DNA of 64,000 nt, taken from positions 28,982 to 92,981 of the forward strand of contig JAIPUZ010000113.1 in assembly GCA_022833215.1 (NCBI GenBank). Reading direction: 5' to 3'. This document shows positions 6,996-14,417 of this stretch, piece after piece (the first letter of the stretch is position 1; every line of letters starts with the position of its first letter). The DNA comes from Mesorhizobium sp. Its GTDB lineage: Bacteria > Pseudomonadota > Alphaproteobacteria > Rhizobiales > Rhizobiaceae. The position numbers and the translations under genes were made by a program. Below the pieces are notes generated by a model. That model ran no database searches. It had not been told where the DNA came from and saw only the letters and a program-made list of their open reading frames with translations.

Positions 6996-7495
6996 CGCAG
7001 CGGCCGCCCGTCAACCAATCTCGGCCTGAGATTGATCCCAAGCAGGCCGGCGCTGACCTGCTCGCCGACGCCCTGTCCGCCATCCTCTGGCTGGAGCGCC
7101 GGGTGGATCGTGGCTACCAGAGCGCTGACGGCACGGTGCGGTGCGTCGCGGACGTGAAGGCGAAGCTGGCGGCTGCAATACAGGCCGATGCCGGTTGCCC
7201 ATCCCCACCCTTGATGGCGTCCGTGAACAACGCCGCCGCAGACCGCGCCCAGCTCATGCGCGAGATCCTGCTGGCCGGGCAGCGTGCGGGCATCATCGAT
7301 CACAATCTGGAATCGGTCAGCGTGACGCAGTGCCTGCACATTCTGGAGTGCTTGTCGAAGCCTGCGGCGGTGCCGCCAGCCGGGTCCGGCATTGTGTCGT
7401 GCCCGGCTGGGCGAATGCTCTTGGGGGCGCAGTGCGCCGTCCACCGGGAGGCCATCGCAGCCTCCCTGCAGGCTGCGCAGAAGAAGGCGCTGTAG
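6992..7495 (+). CDS. Hypothetical early protein (167 aa)
   Basis: Starts at the ATG overlapping the previous stop. Mostly helical and Ala-rich, with a central loop of small residues; several cysteines (CVADV, CPSPP, CLHILECL, CPAGRM) are scattered without metal-binding spacing. No domain is recognised. The TAG stop is part of a perfect hairpin, GTAGGA/TCCTAC, at 7492-7509, which could protect or end the transcript. Confidence 0.55.
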   Translation: MTQRPPVNQSRPEIDPKQAGADLLADALSAILWLERRVDRGYQSADGTVRCVADVKAKLAAAIQADAGCPSPPLMASVNNAAADRAQLMREILLAGQRAGIIDHNLESVSVTQCLHILECLSKPAAVPPAGSGIVSCPAGRMLLGAQCAVHREAIAASLQAAQKKAL

Positions 7496-7532
7496 GATTG
7501 TTTTCCTACTCCCCCGGTTTTATATCGGGGGC
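7492..7532 (+). promoter_or_regulatory. Two adjacent hairpins directly before a start codon
   Basis: GTAGGA/TCCTAC (7492-7497, 7504-7509) is followed at once by CCCCCG/CGGGGG (7511-7516, 7526-7531). The second stem ends one base before the ATG at 7533 and leaves no room for a free Shine-Dalgarno sequence, so opening of this hairpin could control translation of the zinc-finger protein. No U run follows either stem. Confidence 0.5.
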
Positions 7533-7778
7533 ATGCGCCACTATCCGATCAGCGAGGCAAAGAAGAATATCCGCACCACCCTCGGCACGCTCGAGGAATG
7601 GTACGTGCTTTTCGGCAACTGCTACATGTGCGACCACATCGGTTTCATCGACCGCTGGCTGCTGGCGTCCAAGCTGGGGAAGGACTGCCGGATCAAGGCG
7701 CTGGAGCCCCGCCTGCGCTGCACGATGTGCGGGAACCGGATGCACAACGGGTTCTGTATCACCAAGCAGAAGCGGTGA
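7533..7778 (+). CDS. Small protein with two CXXC pairs (81 aa)
   Basis: The start at ATG 7533 is fixed by the hairpin just upstream. CYMCDHIG near residue 30 and CTMCGNRMHNGFC near residue 64 supply two CXXC knuckles about 34 residues apart, a probable zinc-binding site. Small zinc proteins of this kind are frequent in phage early-to-late junctions and can bind DNA or host proteins, but no family is recognised here. It is the last gene before the first late-type promoter. Confidence 0.6.
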   Translation: MRHYPISEAKKNIRTTLGTLEEWYVLFGNCYMCDHIGFIDRWLLASKLGKDCRIKALEPRLRCTMCGNRMHNGFCITKQKR

Positions 7779-7788
7779 GTCGTCCTCC

Positions 7789-7804
7789 GTCGTGACTGCA
7801 CCAT
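7789..7804 (+). promoter_or_regulatory. Late-type promoter element 1 (GTCGTGAC TG CACCAT)
   Basis: First member of a 15-copy family GTCGTGAY-N2-YANNMT. The predicted start of transcription, seven bases after the last T, is the A at 7811. The ATG at 7803 overlaps the -10-like box and would not be in the mRNA, which supports the ATG at 7851 for the next gene. Confidence 0.75.
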
Positions 7805-7850
7805 GCTGGGAGGGGCGATGCCTCCATGCTGGTCAACGACGGAGATTTCC

Positions 7851-7967
7851 ATGTTCTACATCCTCGCAGTTCTTTTCGGCGTCGCCGGCGGGATCTACGC
7901 CGAGCGCAAGGGCTGGGTGAAGCTGGCGCTGGCAAAGCTCGAAAAGATCGCGGACCCTTTCAACTAG
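7851..7967 (+). CDS. Small single-pass membrane protein (38 aa)
   Basis: ACGGAG lies 7 bases before the ATG at 7851. The product is one hydrophobic helix (FYILAVLFGVAGGIYA) followed by a short basic amphipathic tail, so it is probably anchored in the inner membrane with the tail in the cytoplasm. It is the first gene behind the first late-type promoter; a GGAGG/CCTCC hairpin lies in its leader. Similar tiny membrane peptides can act in lysis control or superinfection exclusion, which cannot be decided from sequence. Confidence 0.6.
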   Translation: MFYILAVLFGVAGGIYAERKGWVKLALAKLEKIADPFN

Positions 7968-7974
7968 GATTGGT

Positions 7975-8250
7975 ATGGCTGTAATCTTCGGCCGAGTTCC
8001 CAAGGCGGAACTCGGAACTGTCTATACACACGTCGGTCGGTTTTACGGCATCATCCCCGTCTACATCGGCGATCCATTTGGCCCCGCTCCAGTCGTGGCG
8101 GTGCGCAACGGGCTGCCGGAATGGCTGCTTGATGCCGCTGACCTCGTGTGGAATTTGGCGGTGGCTGCGCGCCGGCTGTTCGATCCCACCTTCCCGCATC
8201 CGGGCTTCATGATGGCTGTCACGGGCGAGATCAAAAAGCCCCGCTCGTGA
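7975..8250 (+). CDS. Hypothetical protein (91 aa)
   Basis: Begins 8 bases after the small membrane protein. It has a beta-type start (VYTHVGRFYGIIPVYIGDP) and a C-terminal region with an amphipathic helix (LLDAADLVWNLAVAARRLF). No family recognised. Followed by the fourth composite element, so it probably ends this short unit. Confidence 0.55.
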   Translation: MAVIFGRVPKAELGTVYTHVGRFYGIIPVYIGDPFGPAPVVAVRNGLPEWLLDAADLVWNLAVAARRLFDPTFPHPGFMMAVTGEIKKPRS

Positions 8251-8265
8251 CCGGGCACCTGATGC

Positions 8266-8349
8266 TGAGTCTGGCGCCGGCCGGCCAGAAGCCCTTGGTA
8301 TAGCCGGCCGGCGCCGGCATCTGCCCCGCCCCGGGCGCGTATAGGGCGC
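8266..8349 (+). repeat. Composite intergenic element, copy 4, with 13-bp inverted repeat
   Basis: TGAGTCTGGCGCC begins at 8266. The arms GGCGCCGGCCGGC (8273-8285) and its exact complement (8303-8315) form a perfect 13-bp stem around 17 bases, very stable in RNA. GGGCGC follows at 8333-8338 and 8344-8349 (spacer GTATA), 11 bp apart and 64 bp after the GTCTG. The late promoter for the next gene starts 17 bases further on. Likely a transcription boundary; there is no U run. Confidence 0.7.
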
Positions 8350-8365
8350 GCTCCGCCGCGAAATC

Positions 8366-8381
8366 GTCGTGACCGTACCCT
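8366..8381 (+). promoter_or_regulatory. Late-type promoter element 2 (GTCGTGAC CG TACCCT)
   Basis: Matches the family consensus. The ATG of the 993-residue protein at 8389 lies seven bases after the last T, one more than in the other leaderless members. TACCCTGCAGGGTA is a perfect palindrome overlapping the -10-like box and reaching the start codon. Confidence 0.8.
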
Positions 8382-8388
8382 GCAGGGT

Positions 8389-11370
8389 ATGTCGACGCCC
8401 TCCGTCTCCACGTTCCCCGTCTTGTTCCTGAAAGCCATGAAGAACAAGGCGGGTTATGCCCTCTACGGCAACCCGCCTCGCTGGCACAAGGTTGGCGGGG
8501 ACAAGACGGCGCCTGCCGACGCGCATCATGTTGCGATCTCTCACTACCATGTCGCTGCGGTCAAGAAGCTGCAAGCCGATGGCAAGCTGCACGGCCTCGC
8601 ACCGCATGAGCAGTCCGCCAAGGTAAAGGGCCTGGCTGCCGAACTGCAGGCGGCCGCATCGCAGTCTGCCGCAGTGTCGATGTGGAAGAAGGTTGCCAGC
8701 TCCGGCAAAAACCCGACGCCGGCGCAGTGGAAGGCGTTCTATGCGCTGTCCAAGGACAAGCAGTCGGACCTGCTGGGCCAGATCGGCGAGTCGACGGGCG
8801 GGCAGTGGTCGCACCTGTCGCCGCCGGACGAGGCCAAGCCGCAGGCGGCGCCCGCTCCCGAGCCGCCGAAGCCGGATCCTGCCACGCTCGCCTTGGCGGC
8901 GGTGGATTGGACCGGGATGACGCTGCCCGACACCAACGTCAACGCCGGAACGGTGAACAAGAAGCTGGCCGCACTGAAAGAGGCGGCGGCTACCGGCGAG
9001 CCCGAGAAGGTCGCGGCGCTGAAGTTCGGGGTGAACACCTACGGCAAGAAGCTCGCGGCTGCGCAGGCCAAGATCCTTGCCGCTCTCGGCGCGCCCGCGC
9101 AGGGCGTCGCTGCTGCGGTGGCCGCTACGCCCGCGCCGAAGGTGGCGAAGGTCGCAGCGGTGCCACCGTCCGCTGCGCCTGCGGCAGCTCCCGCACCGAA
9201 GCCGCCGCGCGTCGCCAAGGTGGCATCGTTCGCGCCCTCGTCGACCATCACCCTCGAGCACAAGACGGACGGCCACAACAAATTCTATTGGATCTCGGTC
9301 AGCGGCGATCAGGTATCCACGAAGTGGGGCGCGATCGGCACCACCGGCCAGACCACGACGAAGAAGTTCGATAACCCGTCCGTGGCGCTCGCCTATGCAA
9401 ATGCCCTTGCCGCTCAGAAGCTGAAGAAGGGCTATCAGCACACCTCGGGCAAGCTGCCCGACGCGCCGGCCTCGCCCAAGGTCGCCAGCGTCTCGCAGGC
9501 CGGCCCGAAGGAAGGCGACACGAAGCAGGGGGCGGACGGCATGCTCGTGCTGAAGCACGGGCGCTGGGTGAAGGTCGAACAGGACCAGCCGTCTGCGCCG
9601 GCCGCCCCGCATATAGATTCCCAGCCGCTGGACATCTCCGGCTGGAAGCAGGTAGGCCCGCAGGCCGGCTCGAACCCGGGTGGCGTGTTCGAAGCCCCGG
9701 ACGGCGCCCGCTACTACGTCAAATTCCCCAAAAATCCCGACCATGCGAAGTCCGAGGTTCTCGCGGCCAAGCTCTACGAGCTGGCCGGGATCACGGCCCC
9801 GATCTCGCGCATGGCGACGCAGAACGGCAAGGTCGGCATCGCCTCGCTCATGGACGAGTCCCTGAAGCACGACGTGCCGGCGCTGTCCTCTGGCAAGGTG
9901 CACAGCGTGAAGGCGGGCTTTGCCGCCGACGCCTGGCTGGCAAACTACGACGTGGCCGGCCTGGGCTTCGACAACGTCATGCTCAAGCCGACGGGCGGCG
10001 CCGTGCGCATCGACGTGGGTGCCTCGATGGAGTTCCGCGCGCAGGGTGCGAAGAAGCCTTTCGGCTCGAAGGTCGGGGAAACCAAGACCCTGCTGGATCC
10101 TAAGATCAACGCGCAGTCCTCGGCTATGTTCGCCGGCATCACGCCGGCCGACATCACCGCTGGCGTGGCGAAGATCGCCGCCATCCCCGACGAGGCCATC
10201 CGCTCGCTCGTGCTCGAGCACGGCCCCGGCACGGTCGCCGCGCGAAAAAAGCTGGCCGAGACGCTCATCGCCCGCAAGGCCGACCTGCTGAAGCAGTACC
10301 CGGCGGCTGCAAAGGCGGTGAAGAAGAAGCTGGACCCGACGAAGCTGCCTGTGGATCCCTTGCGGCTGCCGAAGGCGCACGACTTCGCCAACTGGAACGG
10401 GCCGGGCAATGGCCTGTCGTCGAAAGGCTACGTCAATGCTGCAAACGCGGCCGTCGAGCAGGAAATGCTCGCCATCGCTACGAAGGGCGACCTGCCGGCC
10501 CTGCGCGCCTTCACCTTCAAGTCCCTGAACAAGGAGTCCGGGCAGGCCACGGGCGCCTCGCACCCGATCTCGGAGCACCCGTCAAAGCACGTCGTGCAGC
10601 TGCATCAGGACTTGGTGACGCTGCTTGACGAAATCGCCAATCCGCCCGAGCCGCTGAAGCTGTTCCGCGCGACGGATGTGGGCTCCGTGGCCGGCATCGC
10701 CGCCGCGTTCCCGCCGAAGAAGTTCGGCACCACGGTCGCCAAGGTCAAATCCAACGAGAAGCTCGGCTTCTGGGTGGCGCTGGGGCAGGTGTCGTCGGTC
10801 GAGAAGTTCAAGCCGAAGGCGACCTCGCACTTCTCGTCGGCGGCGATCGCCGCGGCGAAGAAGAAGTTTTCGCAGGGTACGCCGCTGGCGCAGCACTTCA
10901 TTTCCTCGGTGCAGGCGTCGGGCTCCTACAACACCCTGTTCCGGGACGGGAAGACCCACGACCACTCCGGCCACAGCCTGGCGGACGTGGCGAAGGCCGC
11001 GCTCGAGCACGCCACTACCCAGCCGGAGGGCACCACGCTGTACCGCTGGCAGAATATGACGGACCCGATGGTGCAGCATGTGCTGAAATCGCCGGTCGGC
11101 ACGGTGGTGCAGGCCACCGGCCCGATGTGCACGTCCTACGATCCGACCGCCACGACGCACTTTGGCAAGCACCGGGTCATCATCCGCTATGCCAAAGGCG
11201 CAAAGGCGGTCGAGTCCTTCGGATCAGGAAAATACAAAGGCGAGAAGGAGGTGACCACGCTGCCGAACAGCCGCTTCGTCGTGCTCTCGCGGAAGATGGT
11301 TCCGTCCAGCACCGGTGGGCAGCGCCTCGATCTGGAATTGCTGATGTTGCCGCCTGACCTCGGCCTGTAA
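8389..11370 (+). CDS. Multidomain protein: WGR + kinase-like + ADP-ribosyltransferase
   Basis: At 993 residues this is a mosaic. Residues about 284-350 resemble a WGR domain (W313-GAIGTTGQ), as found next to poly(ADP-ribose) polymerases. Residues about 413-660 look like a HipA/PI3K-type kinase fold: K445 in YYVKF, NYD at 519-521, FDN at 527-529 and D542 in RIDVG. The last ~125 residues fit an R-S-E ADP-ribosyltransferase: R886 in LYRW, T915-S916 in CTSYD, and the ExE pair E952/E954 before TLPNSRFVVLSRK. Linkers are Ala/Pro/Lys-rich. The gene has no Shine-Dalgarno and sits on a late promoter among head genes, so an ejected virion effector that modifies host proteins is plausible. The kinase and WGR calls rest on pattern only. 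Confidence 0.72.
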   Translation: MSTPSVSTFPVLFLKAMKNKAGYALYGNPPRWHKVGGDKTAPADAHHVAISHYHVAAVKKLQADGKLHGLAPHEQSAKVKGLAAELQAAASQSAAVSMWKKVASSGKNPTPAQWKAFYALSKDKQSDLLGQIGESTGGQWSHLSPPDEAKPQAAPAPEPPKPDPATLALAAVDWTGMTLPDTNVNAGTVNKKLAALKEAAATGEPEKVAALKFGVNTYGKKLAAAQAKILAALGAPAQGVAAAVAATPAPKVAKVAAVPPSAAPAAAPAPKPPRVAKVASFAPSSTITLEHKTDGHNKFYWISVSGDQVSTKWGAIGTTGQTTTKKFDNPSVALAYANALAAQKLKKGYQHTSGKLPDAPASPKVASVSQAGPKEGDTKQGADGMLVLKHGRWVKVEQDQPSAPAAPHIDSQPLDISGWKQVGPQAGSNPGGVFEAPDGARYYVKFPKNPDHAKSEVLAAKLYELAGITAPISRMATQNGKVGIASLMDESLKHDVPALSSGKVHSVKAGFAADAWLANYDVAGLGFDNVMLKPTGGAVRIDVGASMEFRAQGAKKPFGSKVGETKTLLDPKINAQSSAMFAGITPADITAGVAKIAAIPDEAIRSLVLEHGPGTVAARKKLAETLIARKADLLKQYPAAAKAVKKKLDPTKLPVDPLRLPKAHDFANWNGPGNGLSSKGYVNAANAAVEQEMLAIATKGDLPALRAFTFKSLNKESGQATGASHPISEHPSKHVVQLHQDLVTLLDEIANPPEPLKLFRATDVGSVAGIAAAFPPKKFGTTVAKVKSNEKLGFWVALGQVSSVEKFKPKATSHFSSAAIAAAKKKFSQGTPLAQHFISSVQASGSYNTLFRDGKTHDHSGHSLADVAKAALEHATTQPEGTTLYRWQNMTDPMVQHVLKSPVGTVVQATGPMCTSYDPTATTHFGKHRVIIRYAKGAKAVESFGSGKYKGEKEVTTLPNSRFVVLSRKMVPSSTGGQRLDLELLMLPPDLGL

Positions 11371-11386
11371 GATGGGGTGTAGAATC

Positions 11387-11887
11387 ATGGCCATGGACAA
11401 ACGCGAAATTGAGGGCTCGCCGGAACGGGCGGCAGATCGGGGGCGGGCCGAGGATCTTGGCTGGCCGGCCGGTGATCGCCCGTCGCTGGGTGATCCCGAT
11501 GTCGTCCTGCAGGTCGTTCGCGAGTTCAGTGCCGCTGTGGTCGACGTCCGACGGCGCTACAACCTCGACGAGCTGACCAACGATGACGCGCTGGCCGATG
11601 TGGACAGGCTGGCTGGGCAGTATGGCGACGTCATCATGGGCCGCGACAGCGCATACACAGCGCTGCCTTGGAATTCTCCCGACCAGCTCGGTGCGCACAT
11701 CGATAAGCGGCTGCCCGAGGCCGGCGAAGACCCGGACCCCGGCAAGGCCCTGTTTCTCGCGCTGGCCCGCTCGCTGCTGGACGTGGTGGTCGCGCATGAG
11801 GACGGCAACCTGAAGGACGGCGAGGCAAAGAGCCATGTCGAGGCGGGGATCAGCGCCGTTGCCGACCTCATCCTCGGGGTTCGCTGA
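11387..11887 (+). CDS. Hypothetical protein (166 aa)
   Basis: Three in-frame ATGs (11372, 11387, 11393) compete; I take 11387, which has GGGGTG nine bases upstream. The protein is acidic and mainly helical, with DELTNDDALADVDRLAGQYG and a C-terminal Ala-rich helix. No family recognised. It ends in a TGATG overlap with the Nudix gene, so they are probably co-translated downstream of the ADP-ribosyltransferase gene. Confidence 0.6.
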   Translation: MAMDKREIEGSPERAADRGRAEDLGWPAGDRPSLGDPDVVLQVVREFSAAVVDVRRRYNLDELTNDDALADVDRLAGQYGDVIMGRDSAYTALPWNSPDQLGAHIDKRLPEAGEDPDPGKALFLALARSLLDVVVAHEDGNLKDGEAKSHVEAGISAVADLILGVR

Positions 11888-12675
11888 TGGAGTGCATCCT
11901 GTTCCTGAAGGGGTTCGTGGCTCCCCACCTGCGCGCAGGCGTTCAGGTAAAGGGGTACTACCGAAAAGATGCGCCGAAGGGGGTTGCAAAGCATCCTCAG
12001 AGGGACCACCACGGGGAAACTGTGACAGTCCAGAAGCCCACGGCGCCGACACCGCTGGAGACGTGGACCGACCCGCACGCCGTCGCGACGGTGGTGCCTG
12101 GCGGGCCGATGCCGACTGACCTGCATGGTGTGGCGTTCGAGCCGTGGGCCGACCATCCGCACACCGATGTCGGCTGGGAATACCTGCCCGAGATCAACGA
12201 CGATCTCGATGAGCCGCCCTTCCATGCCCCGAACGGCAAGCATGCCAGCGCTGGCGTCATCATCCGTGAGCCGGATGGCCGCGTCTGGCTCACCCACCCG
12301 ACCAACGGTTTCGGTGGGTACAAGTGCACGTTCCCCAAGGGCACGGCGGACGAGGGCATGTCACTGCAGGCCACGGCCGTGCGCGAGTGCTTCGAAGAGA
12401 CCGGGCTCCGGGTCAGGATCACCGGCTTCGTGGGCGACTTCCACCGCACCACGTCGGTCGCCCGCATATACCTTGCCGAGCGGGTCGGCGGTACGCCGTC
12501 CGCCATGGGCTGGGAGAGTCAGGCGGCGTCGCTTTGCCCGGTCGAGAAGCTCTATAGCGTGCTGAACATGCACACCGACCATGATATCGCCGAGGTCATC
12601 GGCGCCGGGCCGAAGCCCCCGAAGCCGAAATATTCGCCTCCGCCCGGGAAGACGGGCGACCTTTTCGGCGCATAA
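11887..12675 (+). CDS. Nudix-family protein with an altered Nudix box
   Basis: The 262-residue protein has a Nudix domain at about 120-235: KCTFPKGTADEGMSLQATAV then RECFEETGL. In the canonical box G-x5-E-x7-REUxEExGU the first Glu is Met158 here, while REUxEExGL (166-174) is complete, so activity may be reduced or the substrate different. Nudix enzymes hydrolyse nucleoside diphosphate-linked compounds such as ADP-ribose or NAD; next to an ADP-ribosyltransferase gene this is suggestive but unproven. The N-terminus has YYRKDAPK, a motif also seen as GYTRKDG in the gene at 14021, and the C-terminal tail is Pro/Lys-rich. TGATG overlap with the previous gene. Confidence 0.8.
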   Translation: MECILFLKGFVAPHLRAGVQVKGYYRKDAPKGVAKHPQRDHHGETVTVQKPTAPTPLETWTDPHAVATVVPGGPMPTDLHGVAFEPWADHPHTDVGWEYLPEINDDLDEPPFHAPNGKHASAGVIIREPDGRVWLTHPTNGFGGYKCTFPKGTADEGMSLQATAVRECFEETGLRVRITGFVGDFHRTTSVARIYLAERVGGTPSAMGWESQAASLCPVEKLYSVLNMHTDHDIAEVIGAGPKPPKPKYSPPPGKTGDLFGA

Positions 12676-12750
12676 AAACAAGCTATTTCAGACACTTGCA
12701 CTCATTTCTGAGTTAGCATACACCCGCTATTTCAATAGTTCGGGAGGTGT

Positions 12751-13290
12751 ATGACATGCGCAATATGTTCGCATTGCGGCTCTGAGTTTGAGAAACACCG
12801 CAGCGAGAAGGTCTGTTTTCTAAAATGCTCCGTTTTATCCAGAACGGCTGTCTCAGGGGAGAACGATTGTTGGGAATGGCTTGGCTCCATCGGTTCGCAT
12901 GGGTACGGCGTTTTCTCATTTCGAGGGATCCAGTACACCACGCATCGCGCCAGTTACCTCGCCCACAAGGGTGAGATACCCAGCCGAGATGGAGGACATG
13001 GCGGCGTTGTCATGCATAGTTGCGACAACCGCCCGTGCGTGAACCCATCGCATCTTTCTGCCGGCTCTCAGGGTGAAAACCTTGAGGATGCCGAAAACAA
13101 GGGACGGATGGTCCATGCCGGGCCGCGTGGCGAGTTGTCCAGAACGGCAATCCTAACCGCTGAAAAAGTGATGGCGATCCGGGGCCGATTGAGCGCCGGG
13201 GAGACGGGGCGTGCTCTGGCGAACGAATACGGGGTCACCCCCAGCACGATATCCAGCATCAAAACTGGGAAAATATGGAAACACATTTAG
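12751..13290 (+). CDS. HNH homing-type endonuclease
   Basis: The central part reads VMHSCDNRPCVNPSHL followed by SAGSQGENLEDAENKGRM, the signature of phage HNH endonucleases (His-Asn-His nuclease site), and the C-terminal 60 residues (TAEKVMAIRGRL ... YGVTPSTISSIKTGKIWKH) form a helix-turn-helix that usually sets target specificity. A CxxCxxC start adds a possible zinc site. GGGAGGTGT precedes ATG 12751. The gene and its 75-base upstream gap are visibly AT-richer than the neighbours, as expected of a mobile free-standing endonuclease. It lies between the Nudix gene and a group of genes leading to the terminase. Confidence 0.88.
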   Translation: MTCAICSHCGSEFEKHRSEKVCFLKCSVLSRTAVSGENDCWEWLGSIGSHGYGVFSFRGIQYTTHRASYLAHKGEIPSRDGGHGGVVMHSCDNRPCVNPSHLSAGSQGENLEDAENKGRMVHAGPRGELSRTAILTAEKVMAIRGRLSAGETGRALANEYGVTPSTISSIKTGKIWKHI

Positions 13291-13302
13291 AAGGTGAATG
13301 GC

Positions 13303-13665
13303 ATGTGGATTATGCTTTCGGACAGTTTCCTGTCCATCGTCCATAAGGACTGCAAGCCCGATGAGCTGCTTGTACGGGCGCGTCGGAAGGGTGACGTCGA
13401 GCGGGTTTTCCCTCACGCAAAGGTGATCAGGACGCCTGGGAATGACTACCTTTTCCGGGCGGTACTTAAGCGCGACGAAGTGGTCGCCGCGATTGCCAAC
13501 AGGTTGAACACGCTGGGCTACGGGAACTACAAGTCATCGGTCAAAAACCGTCCGTTCCATAATGCGCTGAGCCGGGTCTGGAGCATCATGGCCGGCCTGC
13601 AGACGTCCGCGCCCTATTCTGGCGTGCGCCGTGGTCGTCGGGATCTGTTCGAGGAAATGCATTGA
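13303..13665 (+). CDS. Conserved-type phage protein of unknown function (120 aa)
   Basis: I place the start at ATG 13303 because AAGGTG is seven bases upstream; a GTG at 13294 is an alternative. The protein begins WIMLSDSFLSIVHKDCKPDE and contains RVFPHAKVIRTPGNDYLFRA, with RPFHNALSRVWSIMAG later. This pattern is familiar from phage and integrated-element proteins of roughly this length encoded away from structural genes, whose role is unknown. It overlaps the next gene by TGATG. Confidence 0.65.
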   Translation: MWIMLSDSFLSIVHKDCKPDELLVRARRKGDVERVFPHAKVIRTPGNDYLFRAVLKRDEVVAAIANRLNTLGYGNYKSSVKNRPFHNALSRVWSIMAGLQTSAPYSGVRRGRRDLFEEMH

Positions 13666-13919
13666 TGGACACCAATATCCGCCCTCTGGAAGATGTCGCG
13701 CAGGAGCACATGCAGACCGTGCCCACTGCCATCTTGAGCGCGTTCGTCCGTGGCGACCTCGACCTGATGCTCTGCGTGCGTGCCGAACTGGCCGCGCGCG
13801 GGCTCGGCCTGCATGGCGAGTGGATTGGGTTCGAGGAAGCCATGCGGCTTCATCTCGGCCTTGATCCTGACTGCAAGTCTGATGCCCCGCCCGCGCCGGG
13901 CTTGGAAACGCTGGGGTGA
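13665..13919 (+). CDS. Hypothetical protein (84 aa)
   Basis: Starts in a TGATG overlap with the preceding gene. It is helical (LEDVAQEHMQTVPTAILSAF) with LMLCVRAELAARGL and a conserved-looking GEWIGFEEAMRLHLGL near the C-terminus. I do not know the family. The fifth composite element overlaps its last 45 bases, the only copy that begins inside a gene. Confidence 0.55.
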   Translation: MDTNIRPLEDVAQEHMQTVPTAILSAFVRGDLDLMLCVRAELAARGLGLHGEWIGFEEAMRLHLGLDPDCKSDAPPAPGLETLG

Positions 13920-13956
13920 CGGCCTCGGCCAGCGGCCTCGGGCGCTGGTCGGGCAC
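13875..13956 (+). repeat. Composite intergenic element, copy 5 (degenerate)
   Basis: AAGTCTGATGCC lies inside the end of the preceding gene; 63 bases after its GTCTG come GGGCGC (13940-13945) and GGGCAC (13951-13956), 11 bp apart with spacer TGGTC. GGCCTCGG is repeated between them and can form small stems. The late promoter at 13964 follows after eight bases. Confidence 0.55.
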
Positions 13957-13963
13957 ATTCCGG

Positions 13964-13979
13964 GTCGTGACCGCAGAAT
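13964..13979 (+). promoter_or_regulatory. Late-type promoter element 3 (GTCGTGAC CG CAGAAT)
   Basis: Matches the 15-copy family. Predicted transcription start is the A at 13986, giving a 35-base leader before the ATG at 14021. It is the one copy without a clear inverted repeat across the start region. Confidence 0.7.
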
Positions 13980-14020
13980 GGCAGCATCCCATTTATCGCT
14001 TCGGCTTCTGGAATCCTGTC

Positions 14021-14392
14021 ATGCAAAAATGCATTCTCCTGTTCGGCAAACCCGGTGCTCTCGGTGAACTAACCAAGTCCCGGATCAGTGGCTACACCCG
14101 AAAGGACGGGACTTTCGTTGCCGAGCACGACGACAAACGACAGGCCGCAGCCAAGTCGGCCCGCAGTTCCCTGTACCCTGACAATGAAGCACTCGGCCCG
14201 CACCGGGTCGGCGAAAAGGTTTCGTACAAGAACGATAAAGGTGTCACCCGGCAAGGGAAGGTGAAGGGTGGGCGCGACGGGAAGGTCGTTGTCGAGCACT
14301 CCGATGGGTACACCGAAACCGTGCACCATCGTGATCTCACCAATCACGAAATCGCCCGCAACAAGGCCAACAAGCCCGCCTTCGGCTGGTAG
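14021..14392 (+). CDS. Hypothetical protein with GYTRKDG motif and KOW-like segment (123 aa)
   Basis: ATG 14021 is chosen because it is the first start downstream of the predicted transcription start. Near the N-terminus it carries SRISGYTRKDGTFVAEHDDK, a motif common in phage head-region proteins, and the C-terminal half (GEKVSYKNDKGVTRQGKV, GGRDGKVVVEHSDGYTETV) looks like a small beta-barrel of KOW type. The gene at 19097 has a similar basic beta segment. It stands directly before the terminase gene. Function unknown. Confidence 0.65.
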   Translation: MQKCILLFGKPGALGELTKSRISGYTRKDGTFVAEHDDKRQAAAKSARSSLYPDNEALGPHRVGEKVSYKNDKGVTRQGKVKGGRDGKVVVEHSDGYTETVHHRDLTNHEIARNKANKPAFGW

Positions 14393-14395
14393 ACT

Positions 14396-14411
14396 GTCGT
14401 GATGCCATCCT
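14396..14411 (+). promoter_or_regulatory. Late-type promoter element 4 (GTCGTGAT GC CATCCT)
   Basis: The terminase ATG lies exactly six bases after the last T, at the expected transcription start, and no Shine-Dalgarno is present. GCCATCC-TGATT-GGATGGC forms a 7-bp inverted repeat across the box and the start codon. Confidence 0.85.
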
Positions 14412-14417
14412 GATTGG

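Noticed and set aside
8244-8262. CTCGTGACCGGGCACCTGAT near the end of the gene at 7975
   Set aside because: Resembles the late promoter octamer, but the first base differs and the -10-like positions do not fit; the true element for the next gene is at 8366.
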